Shown: positions 24,360 to 37,000, counted from the first letter of the stretch. The stretch: DNA of 64,000 nucleotides from Hoplostethus atlanticus (GCA_034670405.1 JAXDDX010000056.1:1426501-1490500), one strand, 5' to 3'. The notes: generated by a model not told the origin, from the letters alone. Numbers and translations: made by a program.

Positions 24360-25155
24360 GCTTTTCACACTTGAATATGTTAGCCCAGGGTTAACTTTAA
24401 CCCTGGGTTATAATAGCCCTGGGTTAACTTATCTCACCTTTCACACTAGTTTTCTTTAACCCTGGGCTAACAATTGACCCCGGGTATTCAGTGTTCAGGA
24501 TTTCACACTGTAAGCTTGTAGACCCCGGGTTAACGTTTAATGGTAATGTTTAACTCGCTGTTACATTCTAACCCCTGTTACATTCTAACCCGTTACATTC
24601 TAACCTCTGTTACATTCTAACCCCTGTTACATTCTAACCCCTGTTACATTCTAACCTCTGTTACATTCTAACCTCTGTTACATTCTAACCTCTGTTACAT
24701 TCTAACCCCTGTTACATTCTAACCTCTGTTACATTCTAACCCCTGTTACATTCTAACCCTGTTACATTCTAACCCCTGTTACATTCTAACCTCTGTTACA
24801 TTCTAACCCCTGTTACATTCTAACCCTGTTACATTCTAACCCCTGTTACATTCTAACCCTGTTACATTCTAACCCCTGTTACATTCTAACCCCTGTTACA
24901 TTCTAACCCCTGTTACATTCTAACCCACAACGTTTCACACTATTGTTCTTAGCACCGCGTTTCGGGGATAGCACCACAAAAGCAGTGCTAACTCTGCTTC
25001 GTAGCAGGGTTTGTTAACCCAGGGTTAAAAGTGTTAAGTGTTAACCCCCTTTCAAAAATGCAAGTGTGAAACGCTGCTTAGCCCAGGGTTAAATGCGTCC
25101 TTAACCCAGGGTTAAGAAAGACGTTAGCCCGGGGTTAAGTGTAGTGTGAAAAGCA
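24360..25155. mobile_element. Palindrome-rich terminal-inverted-repeat element with internal minisatellite
   Basis: The two ends are inverted copies of GCTTTTCACACT, with TA just outside on each side. Many copies of the near-palindrome TTAACCCAGGGTTAA, or its CCCGGG variant, lie along both arms, together with the phrase TTTCACACT in both orientations. The centre is occupied by a 17-bp tandem repeat (24561-24926). No ORF is present. The TA dinucleotide is compatible with a TA-duplicating DNA transposon, but the superfamily is not established. Confidence 0.65.
24561..24926. repeat. 17-bp minisatellite, 22 copies
   Basis: Twenty-two head-to-tail copies of TTACATTCTAACCCCTG, with C/T variation in the CCCC part (CCTC) and several 15-16 bp variants lacking one or two bases. 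The variants are interspersed, which suggests repeated local duplication. It lies inside a transposon-like element and is not a CRISPR array, because there are no spacers. Confidence 0.95.
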
Positions 25156-28100
25156 TATGTGTGTATTGGACCATGACATACATCATGATGAAGTTTCTGC
25201 CATTCAAAGTTGTAGAAAAAAACCAAGTCATTTGCTTAAAACTTTGTAACTGCCAATACTGGCCAGATGACCATGAACAGTGGTCTGTCTCTCTGTCTCT
25301 TTGCCCTGCATTGCATCTGTATCTGCATGTACATTTATAACTCTCTCTTACTATTTCTCCGTGTCCATCTGTCCGTCCATCTGTCTGTGTGAGGGATCAA
25401 TAGTCTCTTCATTAGATAAATGGAAGGAGACAGGAGGAAACTGCATTAGGAAGCTAATCAGATAGCGTGAGAGAGAGGGAAGGACATTTCAGATCCAAAT
25501 CAGTTGCTATGAATCACAAGGGCACATGCTGATTCATAGGGCACGGCTTAATTTAGGGCCAAATAGACAATAAACAAAACCGGCTAGACTAAATTGCACC
25601 TCACTTCTGAACTGAACTGTGGGTGTGTGTTTGAAACTTATTACAGCTGCAAACTTCATTCAGTGTTATTTAGATACATACATTTTATTGCACGTGTGCC
25701 CACTGACACACACACACACACAGACATAGGAAATGATTCATAGAGTGTTGTGATGAGGAATGTCAGGGTGGTAACAATAATTCTGGTGTTAAACATAAAT
25801 TGTCCCAAATCCATTGCATTGAAGTTGGCAGACACAAAAGATGAACGATGAACTACTTCTGTAGCTCTTTTTCTTCTTTGTGCGTTTTCTCTTTAGTCAA
25901 ATGCTGAGAAGTCAGAGCGTGTTAAAGAAGAAGAAGGATCACAGCATAAAACACCAAAGGAAGTGAACCCGAGCCCTCGTCGGGGAATTTATACACGGCT
26001 ATGAGAAATGGCCGCCTCACAAACTACATCACTTGTTCCCACTGCGGTATCTGTGGCTTGCTGAAAGCGCTTCATCCAGAACTGCCCGGTCCCATATTCA
26101 TAACCATCCCTGCATGGATGTCCAATTCCATTTCAGCCAAATAGACAAATCACCTGGTTAGCCCTGCAATGCTAACCCTGTTCTGTGTGCGTTGATTGAT
26201 CTGTCTCCTATCTCCCCACAGCAGCTTTATTTCAAATCTGAAAGCAAACATTAGTGGCCCACGCATTACCCTTCTCCCTCTTATTCTATCGCTTTCTCTT
26301 TCTCTCTCTCTGCCAGTACTATGTTTCTCTCTCACACTCTCTCGCTCTCTCTTTCGCTATCGCATCCAAGAATCATCCGTCAGCGCAATGGGGGAATAAT
26401 AGGAGTTCCCTTTCGGCAGGTCGAAGTGACTGCTGTACCTTCCATTACAGCTGAGACATGAATGATTGCCTTGCAGATGGAAGGTGGGGAATATGAATGT
26501 ACTGATCCTGGTGAGAGAGAGAGAGAAAGAGAGAGAGAGAGATGGTGGTGGTGGTGGTGTTACTGGGAGTTCAGCACTGGTAACACTAGTGGGATTTCTT
26601 ACTCTCTCATGCGCAATACGTCCATCAAACCTGAGTCATTCCAAGGCTTTGATATTAGACGCTGTCCCCTCTTCTCTAATACACATTGGCTTTATCTTCC
26701 AAAGGGGGGACAACTTCAATGAAATGTGTCTGTTCTCTTTTTTTTTTTTCTTTCTCTTGGATAGCATCAAAGCTCTTTTCCAAGGGCCCCTTGAAAAACA
26801 AATTTCCCCCCCCTCTTGAAAGCATATGGCGGCGGTGTGTGCGTGCGTGCTGGAAATAAAGAAATGTCCACAAGATTTATGTGCCATATGATTTCCAGTA
26901 CAATTGCTGGGAGAACAAAAGAAAGAATGACTCATGCTTTCGCGTTGTATTGTATGTAACTTTGATAAGCAGGCGTTCTCAACGTGAATGAAAGAAATGT
27001 GTCATCTGTTTCGAAATTATCTGTGCTTTTCTGTTTGTTTCCTTTTGTTTCATCCTTCATCCAACTCCTTCTGAAGTTGTTATGTGTAGCAGAAGGTTTC
27101 ATTGTGTCTCTCTCTGTCTGTCTTCCTCTCGCCCCCTCTCTCTCTTTGTCTTTCTCCTGATTCACAAGCTAGAGTCTGGAAGCCTCCGTGTCTGTTTCCC
27201 GAACAAAAACTTTGCGTGGCCCACACAATCCAACTTCCTATTGTCTAACTCTGTCTTCAAGGAGGTGGGTAGGTGGGTAGGGGGGTCATAACTGGACGAG
27301 TGGCATGCTATCACAGACAGTATCGCAGAGGTGTATAGTCAGATGATTAATTTATCTTGATAAATGAAAAAATTATAGAAAGAATGGATAAATGAGAGAA
27401 TGCTATTTCTCCACTCAATTCGCATTGTTTTTATTTTATTTTCCCATAAATTATGAACACCATTAAAAGTCTAAACCGGTGTCTTTGGATTTCAAGGTGA
27501 TGTAAGGACCAATATGCCAAGGGTAAAGACCTTTCACCTGCCCATGAATATAGCACAGGTAAGGGACATTAGCTGATCTCATTGCCTGCGTTTTTATGAA
27601 TGTGTTTAGGACCGTGTGTGTTTGTGTGTGTGGTGGATCTGCAGTGCATCTGGCTCACATTAATTATTTGTGCAAGGCAACTGTATGCCAAAGTATGCGT
27701 CTGCTAGTGTGTGTGGGTCTGCATGTGTGATCTCTCTTCACGCGACCATCTGGCCAGAGTCTGAAGCACTTAGGTATCACACGATCGGCCCTGCCAGGTG
27801 TCAGGGTGTCCGGGTGCCCAGGTGGCAGGAGTGTCTTGCCAAGACCTTTGGCCGTCTGGATCCACGGCATTGGATGCAAGATTTAAAGCAACATTTCACT
27901 TTGATACAAATTTTTTAGTTTCAGTTACGCTCACCTTGACACGCCTAAATGAACAGTCAAGCTCCATCATTAGCAAGGAGTACATATTCACCAAAAAAGT
28001 TCAGTTTTTACACCCAATACCTCCAAATGGGCAAAATTACTTATTGGAAAGTCAACAAAGAAATATAGAAAAAAGAAAACACAATATCTTACTAGGACAG

Positions 28101-28204
28101 CCATTATTGGTGGCAGCCATGGCTGCAAATGTCATAAGTTTATTTTCATGGCATTTCAGCTTAGATGGCTAATAGTGTAGCAGTGACATGGAATAGGACG
28201 TTGT

Positions 28205-28480
28205 GGAAAAGATTCAAGACAAGCTGATATCATTGTGTGTTTTAACTTAAGTTAGTTTGGAGTTTGTCTGTCAGTCAGCAGGATATCTCAATAATGTATA
28301 TGTACAGATTAAATTTGGTAAACAGATAGGCCTTGGGCAAAGGAACAAATGATTCGATTTTGGTGGTGATCCGGATCCGGGATTTCCGCCCCATTAGACA
28401 ATTATCGTTTTTTTGGCTAAAACTAACAGAGATAAATACTTGATTCCAAATCCTAAGGGTATGTTTGTTTATCAAATCAA
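28205..28480. repeat. Interspersed repeat of uncertain class
   Basis: Contains the phrases TTTGTCTGTCAGTCAGCAG, GGATATCTCA, GGCCTTGGGCAAAGGAACAA and TTTTGGTGGTGATCCGGATC in this order. I recall this combination from a dispersed repeat in many animal genomes. I cannot assign a transposon class or exact ends. Confidence 0.45.
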
Positions 28481-28605
28481 TTATTATGATAAAAATTAAC
28501 TTTTAACAACTTTGCCAAAGGTCAAGACTACTCTCAAGTCAAATCCCATTAATTAATTTAGCTGTGACAGTTCCTGTTTTTTATGCTATTTTCTATTCTT
28601 TATTT

Positions 28606-28730
28606 AGGGAGTGGGAAAGTAGAGAGGGAAACAAAAGTATAGGAGACACAGGAGAGGAATTGGGATTTGATCCCAGGCCAGTGGGGTCACACATGTGCTG
28701 CCATCCAGGGTTTGAGCACCCCTGGGATCA
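28606..28730 (-). mobile_element. Degraded tRNA-related SINE fragment
   Basis: The + strand reads a purine-rich GTGGGAAAGTAGAGAGGGA run, then GGGATTTGATCCCAGGCC and a GTGCTGCCATCC segment. This resembles the reverse of a fish tRNA-derived SINE in which the GATTTGAACCC-type sequence is the B box. The match is weak and the ends are approximate. Confidence 0.4.
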
Positions 28731-29642
28731 TCCATACTAAAAATACTGTATATGCACTCTTGCTACAAGGAGGCACTTTTGGATGAAAGCATCCACCACA
28801 TCGCATGTACATGTTCTTCAAATGGCATATTTAAAAAAAATCTAGCCTTGCGGGAGTGATGAACCTGATCTCAGAGCAGCAGCTTCTCGTGGTGAGGCTG
28901 GCTGATTGATGCAACATTACAGCACCGGCACCTCTCTGTCAATTGTCTATTCAAGCTCCAAGGGATGCGGTTAAAAAAACATGCAGGTACCCTGCAGTGC
29001 AGTGAGTTCCCAGTGTGCTCTCTGTCTCTTTCTCGCCCTCTCTCCCCCTTCAGATGTACGTAGGTGTTAGGACTACAGTCGGTGTGTCAAGATAACCAAG
29101 GTTGACAGGTGCTTCTCCTCATTATTCAAATAGACTTTCACCATTGTGAGAGGCAGAGATAGAAGATGTTCCTCCACGGCCCCGTGCTCTATAACTGCAT
29201 ATATACAGCCCTATATACGGTATGTGTACAGTCCCCTGCTCTGGGCATTGATGGCTACATTACACTGACATTTACAATGAAATATCACCCTCTTATCATC
29301 CATATTCCATCGCGTTTTTCCCCATAAGCTGGACCTATTGATCTAAATATCGCATCCATCCTGCTTAGCACCCAAAGCTGTGGACCTCGCACGCAACAGC
29401 TCTCAAACAACAGGAGATAAATGAACGTCCATTAAGGAGGATAGCTGGGCCTGTTTACGGACCCAGCCTGGCCAAATTGGTTTCTAATAGATGTCCTTGA
29501 TAGTGTAATCACTTTGACCTGCTAACGGCCTCATCACTGATTGGCCTCCCAGCCAGCCAACCAGCCAACCAGCCAGGCAGACAGGCAGCCGGGCAGCTGG
29601 GGTAAATAAGTACAATTGGGATCAATCAGTGCTATGCTGTTG

Positions 29643-29645
<3 letters not shown>

Positions 29646-29716
<71 letters not shown>
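29646..29716. repeat. (GT)n microsatellite
   Basis: 71 bp of uninterrupted GT repeats. A CCAG/CAGG-type tetranucleotide-like tract (29548-29600) lies just upstream. Confidence 0.97.
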
Positions 29717-29718
<2 letters not shown>

Positions 29719-30164
29719 CTATATATGTCACCCTCAGTGTAGAGGTGGTAAACCATAATACAGCATGATTAGGCCTCTTGTGGATTATGGATAACACACT
29801 AAATGTATTGCTCAGGGTTGTAGTAGTGGGAATGGTCTTCTAATATACATGTTAAGCAAACACATCCATACACACACACAATCAATACATCAGTAATTAG
29901 CCCCTATATGCTCATATCCATGCATGCAGGCACAGACATACACTCTTCTCAGGGAAATGTGATATTTTGTAAATGCATAGTGGCGGATATGAAATGTGTG
30001 ATAACACAATGAGAACAATAAGAGGAGATAATGGATATGTGCAGTGTGTGTACAGTGAACACACGTGTACGGACATGGCCGCGGAGTGTCATCTATCTCC
30101 GGAGTAAGTAAGTAAGCCTTGTTTGAAGTGATGGCTAATAGGTTAGGGGCTTATCTGCTGTATC

Positions 30165-30345
30165 TGTGATAGGAAGGAGCTTAGGGATACAAGTACACCC
30201 CTTTGTACAGGACCCCAGTCTATTGCAGGGGCTTACCCCCAATCCATCTCAAGCTGAGTGCCATGCAGAGAGAAGCCAGCCATGGATCAAACTCCAAACT
30301 ATCAGGGCAGACAGTCTAGCCATGAGGCCACTGATCTAGTGGCCC
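30165..30345 (-). mobile_element. tRNA-derived SINE fragment, minus strand
   Basis: In reverse, the 30345 end reads AGTGGCCTCATGGCTAGACTG, resembling a tRNA A box. GTTTGATCC follows as a B-box relic. The + strand phrase CTGAGTGCCATGCAGAGAG upstream is part of the body of a common fish SINE. The copy is diverged. Confidence 0.55.
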
Positions 30346-31399
30346 TGGAACTACAGTATTCATGGTTTCTTTATGAATGAATGTGTGGATGTAGGTGGGT
30401 GAGGGAGGGAGGGCAGCTACATTTGGACTACGATTCACTATATAGTCGCTAGCCAACTTAAGCTTACATACACAGCACGGAAGCCTCGTACAGTGCATCC
30501 ATATTTTTCTATCAGCAGTTTTGTTAAATGGGAGTGTTTGACCCTGGGAAATGAGTCATCACTGAGGGATGTTGGTCATCCTTGGTAATGTCAATGGGAA
30601 TAAAGGGAGACAAGGAAAGACCAGGGTGAAAGCAATGACAGAGTGAGAGAGAGATACAGAGGGGAGTGGAAAACAAGTGGAAGGTGAAGAGAGAGAGACA
30701 TGATGTTGACAATAGAGAGAAAGAGAGAGGTGGAGAAGGGAAAATAAAAATGATGAGAAAAACATGTGGTGGTGTGGGATGCAAGGAAAAACAATGTGAG
30801 ATGGAGAGGAAAGAGCCAGTGAGAGACAGAGAGAAAAGTAAAGATGCAGGAGGGAACGTGTCATGAGTCAGAAACCCCTGCTGGACTGCCCAGGACAACC
30901 TGTCACCTCAACCTGGATCATGGAGCATACTCATATGTCACAGTCACCGAGGGCACAGCTGCTGCATACAATTCCTCCACGCAATGACTAAGCATGGTCA
31001 CAAACCAGTCTACGTACAGTGGGAATGATTCATCTATGATTAATAGGGATCTTTACATTATAGAACACACATATTAAATTAATTTCCTCATCAGAACAAG
31101 GAGCAGGGTGTTATCAAAGCAAACTGGAAGCCTGTGATGAATTCAGTTTGAAGACATTATCAGAGGGATATAATTGACTTCATATACCTTTTGGTATGGG
31201 GGAAAGAAGGATAGCAAACCTTTCATTTGTATGAGAGGAAAAGACAGTAACTGGGGATGCTTGAGGCATTATTATTTTTTGATTTCTGTGATTTAATTGT
31301 GTATGAAATCATGCCGTGTGCATGCATGGTTTATGAGGGTTGGGCACATTGTGTTTCATTTTGCCATGAAGTGTGTATACAAGCCATGCTTCTCCAGTA

Positions 31400-31402
<3 letters not shown>

Positions 31403-31465
<63 letters not shown>
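31403..31465. repeat. (TC)n microsatellite
   Basis: 63 bp of TC repeats. ORFs through it are artefacts. Confidence 0.97.
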
Positions 31466-31467
<2 letters not shown>

Positions 31468-31853
31468 TATTGCTCATTAGAGAGAGCTGTTGATCTTTTC
31501 ATCACCGTTCCATTTGAATTAGCCCCTAAGACCTAGTTAATATGTCACCACACAGGATTAGCTTTAATATTGAGTCCATGGATGGGCCATATGATGTATT
31601 GGCAATCTGGAAATAGTAAACATTGTCCTGTGTGAGACACACAAATTAAAACTAAAGGAAAAACATTGTTTCATGTCATCAGTGGTGTTAATGTGTTTAA
31701 CATGTGTGGACAGAATGGGGCTGTAGACCAATCTGCTGAAATGCCCCTAAAATTATGATACTCTACGTTGTGATCATGTGATTTTAATAAATAACATTAT
31801 TGACATGATTCAGTTTCAAGGCTCATAGGTCATGCCATGAACGGACATGAACG

Positions 31854-31866
<13 letters not shown>

Positions 31867-31887
<21 letters not shown>

Positions 31888-31888
31888 A
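31867..31888. repeat. (AGT)n short trinucleotide tract
   Basis: About seven AGT units following GGT/GGTAGT repeats, directly upstream of the LINE fragment. Confidence 0.85.
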
Positions 31889-31904
31889 AATAATAATAGT
31901 AATT

Positions 31905-32870
31905 GTTATCATTTTTGAACAACAATACTTTTGAGAAATTCCAATCAGGTTTTAGGCCACTACATAGCACAGAGACAGCCCTTCTAAAGTAACAAATGAC
32001 AGCAGATGCAGGAGATTGTGCCATTTTAGTCATTTTATACCTTAGTGCAGCATTTGATCATGCAGTTATAATTCTTCTAATCCTTTTGCTTCAAGCGTTG
32101 GGAATCTCTGGCTCAGCACTTGGCTCAGATCCTACTTCTCTACCGATAGGCAATTCCTCATGTACTTCAGCATAGATCACCTTTGGGGTCCCTCAGGGCG
32201 CCATCCTTGGCCCCATCCTTTTCTCTCTCTACATCCTCCCACATGGAAATATAATTTATAAACACAATGTCTCTTTCCACTGCTATGTGGGTGATACCTA
32301 TATATACTGTGCCTGCTGTTAAAAACTGGTGACCCAAACTCCATACACACTCTTAAGAACTGACTTGCTTTCTACAATTGAGAAGCATATTAAAAATCAA
32401 GTTCATGTTTATCCTTCACAGATCTAGAAAAGGTCATTCTTGCTTTTATTTATTTCCAATTAGACTGCCGCAACTCCCTCTACTCCTGCCTCAGTTAAAA
32501 GTCACAGTTCTCCAGTTTGTTCAGAATGCAGCAGCTAGGATTTTAACTGGTGCCAAACAAAGAGACCATACATGCCTAATTTTAGCATCTCTCCACTGGT
32601 TAGCAGTTCAATGTAGAATTGATTGAAAGATTTTTCTATTCACCTTTAAAGCTCAGCTGGGTCTGGCCCCTATGAGCTATGGGCCTACTGACTGTCCTTC
32701 AGTCTAGACTCGGTGATTGTAGTTTTACCGACTCCTAGGCTGTGGAACAGCACGTATATGTATTTCATTATTTATGCTTTGTATTCCTTTGCAAACTCTG
32801 CTTTTAGATAAGTGGTGTATAAATAAAGTTTATGATTATTGTATCATCATCATCATCATCATCATCAGTA
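31905..32870 (+). mobile_element. L2-clade LINE fragment (reverse transcriptase relic)
   Basis: Translated fragments follow the order of an L2-type reverse transcriptase. LSAAFDHA (32041-32064) is followed by LGISGSALG and then a frameshift. [16 protein letters not shown] lies around 32185-32232. The catalytic-motif region at about 32280-32310 reads HCYVGDT where active L2-type enzymes have YADD. After a deletion the C-terminal block reads LQFVQNAAARILTG (about 32510-32551) and LASLHWLAVQ. The 3' end has AATAAAGTTTATGATTATTG followed by a CAT-repeat tail. Stops, frameshifts and the altered catalytic motif show it is inactive. The 5' part is missing, as is usual for LINE copies. Confidence 0.85.
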
Positions 32871-32912
32871 GCAGCAGGAGTACCAGCAGCAGCATCAGTA
32901 GTAGTAGTAATA
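32845..32912. repeat. CAT / AGC / AGT trinucleotide tract
   Basis: CATCATCAT units followed by AGCAGC and AGTAGT units. It probably grew from the 3' tail of the LINE fragment. Confidence 0.85.
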
Positions 32913-33700
32913 TAAAAAAACATTGCTATGTGTTGGTCCGTGGTACATTAACATAGAATTTGGTTATCGTGTAACATCTAATATCACGAGAATACCTCAA
33001 GAACATTTCCAAGTGCCAGAGGAAATCATTGTTGTAAAGACACAGAGCGCTGTCCGTCTCTCCAGTTCAGTTCCCCGGTGCGCCTGCCCTCTTTTACGCC
33101 TGACTGGAATTCAGTACCTTGGACAGCACCCTGGACAGCACCCTGGCATTTTGCATTCTGTCCTTGCACTCTTCAGGCAATCCAAACGCTAACGTGTCTT
33201 GAATGGCACAGTAAGCCCCTAGAAGCCCCGGGGCAAGCATATTCTATGGGCCCCCGCATTGCCAGCGGTCACCATTAGACTCTGTACATTGTACATCTGC
33301 CCTGTCAATAGTCTGGACACACCACACTAAAAATGTCTCAATGTACAACTAACCAAGATACCGAGATGGTTTGCAGGTTCGTGTGACAGTGCACAATTAC
33401 AATAAAAATTACTACAGATTTACATACTTGCGAATCCGAGTCTTTAGAGCAGTTGTGGTCCATGCCCCCAGCACATGTATGTGTCCAGCATGCCTACTAA
33501 TCCATCAGATTACTCCTAGCCTCCTCCACAATAACCCAGTATTCAGGGCATGACACAATGACTCATGGTTTAGCGATTTATTGAAAACAGCATGGGGGAA
33601 TATAGAAATGTGCTATAATATTTGATGATGAGGAGTTTTCATTAATGGTAATTTGTCCGGAGGGCCCATTTTCCATGTTTTCTCATTCTTGCCGGGTTTT
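32913..33700. other. Upstream flank of the neurexin promoter
   Basis: No gene or mobile element recognised. A short duplication GGACAGCACCCT is repeated directly near 33121-33142. Composition becomes GC-richer towards the promoter. Confidence 0.5.
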
Positions 33701-33734
33701 GAAATGGGGGGGAATGGCTTTTTTTTTAGTACTA

Positions 33735-33830
33735 TGTAGAGGGCGGGCCAGAGCGGCCAGTGTGGGAGAATCCAGCGGGGGCCCATCATCAGTTGCGCTG
33801 AGTGAGCCGAGCTGAGAGATGCGCGTTCAC
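33735..33830 (+). promoter_or_regulatory. Likely nrxn3-alpha promoter region
   Basis: The sequence is locally GC-rich and CpG-containing against an AT-rich background. It carries an Sp1-type GC box (GGGCGGGCC at 33741-33749) and CpG motifs such as TGCGCGTTC and, just downstream, CCGCGCATC. No TATA box sits at a fitting distance from a likely start, as expected for a CpG-type neuronal gene promoter. The position fits a first exon that ends at 34026. The transcription start itself cannot be fixed from sequence. Confidence 0.5.
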
Positions 33831-34026
33831 TGAGACGGGGGAAGGAGGACCGCTGCCGTTCCCTTTACCGCGCATCACTTATAATAACCTCAGCAGCATC
33901 AGCATCTCATCGCCCCGGGCATACAAAAATTAAAATAAAACGGTATTTGGATGGGATTTTGCTTGGGATTATTATAATTTACCACATCTATACACATCGT
34001 CGGGAAACATCTTTCTGCAACAAAAG
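33790..34026 (+). other. nrxn3: nrxn3-alpha exon 1, non-coding (5'UTR), start approximate
   Basis: The sequence runs from the GC-rich promoter zone to a good splice donor, AAAAG|GTAAGAG, at 34026/34027. Alpha-neurexin genes generally have a non-coding first exon upstream of the large exon with the initiator codon, and the spacing fits. Two very short upstream ORFs lie inside it: 33819-33833 (4 codons plus stop) and 33951-33977 (8 codons plus stop). The 5' boundary is a guess, and the exon as a whole is inferred without transcript evidence. Confidence 0.5.
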
Positions 34027-37000
34027 GTAAGAGCAGACTAATGATGGGATATTCATGTTTTTCCTGCATCACAACTAAAAATAGGTAGACAATTGTGCCC
34101 TGGGATCCTTAAGTTTTTGCGAGGTTTTGCTGTTTCTGCGGTGCTGATGTGGAATTGGCGAGTTTGGGATGTGGGGGATTTTGGAGAGCTGCTTTGACTG
34201 CTTTGAGCGATTAGTTTACAGGCTTTCATCCGCAGTTTAAGCCCCGAGGAACAGGCGATTCGAAGCAAAATCATACTTCAGTAAATAATGTGGACTTATT
34301 AAAGACGAATTTGTGATAAATATATCTGAGGTGAACGAGTGGGAAGCGTGGAGAGTTAAAGTTTCAGCTCATTGAATTGCGTCTCTCAGGTAGAACGGGT
34401 CCTTTCCGAAAACAATCAAGTAAAAAACGACAAAAACGGGCAAAGATTTACCCTCGGTTTCTTGCAAATACCTCCGACTTCTGCTCAAATTTCGGTTTAT
34501 ATATTTAAAACAACGGTTAGTGACCCGTTGAGCAACAGTCATTCTGCCACCGTGCGAGAAATAGAGGGAACACTGGGACGCTTGAAATACCCAGAGCCCG
34601 CTGTTTCAGTCATCGGTTCAGGAGTCCGGGTCGGATATAGTGTGGGTTTTAAACATTTTACATTCATACAATTATTCAAAATAACCCAACAACTGATCAA
34701 AATCACTGTTGTGCTGCAACCGAGCACAAGTTGGGTTATTTCGTCCATTTTGTGAGAGCATGTGTCTGCCTGGGATTGACAGATATAACGGGTTTTAGCG
34801 ATAAAGCCATAAAACCCCCATAATATCAGTATAATATTCTTATAGGGATTTATAGTGTGTCTGTGGTACTCATTAGTGAATTTATAGTGACCTCGTTGTA
34901 CTTCATTGTATTTTTAATCTCCTATAGTATAACTGTAATATTTCTAGAGGACATTAGTTATGATATTATTATTATAGGATAGTATTATTATAGTATAGTG
35001 TTGCTGTGATATTCGTAAAGTGTCTCTTATAGAAATACTATAGTTCTTTTTGGTAAGAGTAGCACCCGGAGTTTTAGAGGTGTTATCGACTGCAGAGGGG
35101 GCAATTTTATGTTTCTATTTATTCTATGCCAGAATAGACCTGATGGTTCTATGTAGTACATTTGAATGCGAATTTCCTTGATGGAGCTTGTGAAGGTCTA
35201 ATGGAGTTAGTTTGTAGACTAAACCAGGGGTTCTCAAACTTGTGCATGTCAACTACCCCCACATAGATACGCATTAGACCGCGGGGACCACATCTGAGAA
35301 GATATGTGGATGTAGTGGAGTTTTCAGCCATCCTTGTACATTTTATCATCGTGGTTATTGTCTAGTGAATGAAATAATAGTGAAATTAAACTATTAGCCA
35401 TTTTGCTGGTGAGCCCCTGGAATCTCCGCAACGACCCCTGGAGGAACCACTGGATCAGACTAACGTGTTTGGGCCCATACACACGTCAGACTAGGCTAGA
35501 GATGTTTGCTGTGATTGATGTCCACCCCAGGCTGAAGGTTGAGATAGACAGGGAGGGCAGCAGGGCATAGAGGGGTCTCGAGCAGGAGTTGGGGGCTACC
35601 TTACAAATGTGTCAATAAATCTCCAGCACTAAAACTAGATGCATCATTTATGCCCAGTCAGTGTCTATCTGGTCAGGTCTGCAGGTCCTCTCATATCCTC
35701 CGCTATTTAATAATTCAACGTGTATATATCCCGGAAAATATGTGCTTATTGTAGCATAATTACAACTCTATCAAGACTACTGCTGAGAGCCGAAGACTTC
35801 AAGGTAACGTTAGCCTATAACTGTTACCTTGCCATTTTGAATTTTAGACTGTTGTTCTTCTTAACTTGGCATTTATGGGGGAAACACATTTCTCTATGCA
35901 TACTCTAGTGAATCATAAAAACTGTTTGGTGTAGGAATCAATAGTTTACACTATTTAACTCACTTTCACCCTCAACCAGTTGGTTTCAATGAGAAATGCT
36001 AACGATGCTAACTTAAGCTATTTTTAGGTTAGCCGAACGACCTGGTTAAAAAAACTGCCAAGAAAATTCAATGTCAATAAAAAAAAAAAATTGTCTACTT
36101 TATCCGGTATTGGCATTACATACAAATAGGCCTAATGCAGGTGGACAGCGCTGACATTAGCTGGGACAAAAGGACACCTGATACCGTAGGCATACAATAT
36201 GCATACAATGTGTCTTGAATAGAAGCCATAGGTCATTTTCATAGCGGGTTGTATTTCAGGTTTCATGAGATTGAAATGAAATACATTTTAGTTATTTATC
36301 TTCACTGGGGCTTTGTTGTATTGGAGGCACAAAAAAAAAAGTTCTGCATTAGCACTTTAGTTAACTGAATGACAACTTGTTAGCTTTGTCAACATTCCTT
36401 ATCAAATCAATGGCTCACGGGACAGGACACCTGATGCCCCAGTTAGGCAATGCACACAATAAGTCATGTTAATTGAATAGAGGGCGCAGGCAATTTCATA
36501 AGAGGCTGTATCTCAGGTTTCATGTGCTGATCGGCCCTTTGCTTATTGAAAGGAAACACAAATAGGCCTACTAGCACCTTAACGGCGCGTAGCACATCCT
36601 GGATTGACATGGCTGTGTCCAGGGTTATTTTGACCCCACAGAACCTTTTAACCTCTCTTCTGTCTCACAGAGTCACCTTTAAGACAAACACAATGATCCA
36701 GCCTGGCAACGCAGCATTGTCAGAGAGACACATACAAACACACACACAAACACACGCACATACACACACAGGCGCACATACACATGCACATAGTGCATTA
36801 GCATAGATATCGGTTACTAGAACTCAATAGCTCGCCTGCTGCAGCAAGATTAACTATTCAGGGCAGGTGGTTAAAGGGCCTATTGTATTGCATGGTGCTC
36901 TGCCACCATCATGATTGGACAAAGCCTTTGTCTGGTGGGCAGCCCACTGCCAAAACAACTGCAAGGGCAAAGGGCTGGAAGAGTACACACACATATAAGG

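Noticed and set aside
24561-24926. Array resembling a CRISPR because of regular repeats
   Set aside because: Units are head-to-tail without unique spacers; the genome is vertebrate; it is a minisatellite.
31867-31915. Trinucleotide AGT run as possible coding repeat
   Set aside because: Adjacent sequence is LINE-derived and no open frame with coding character continues.
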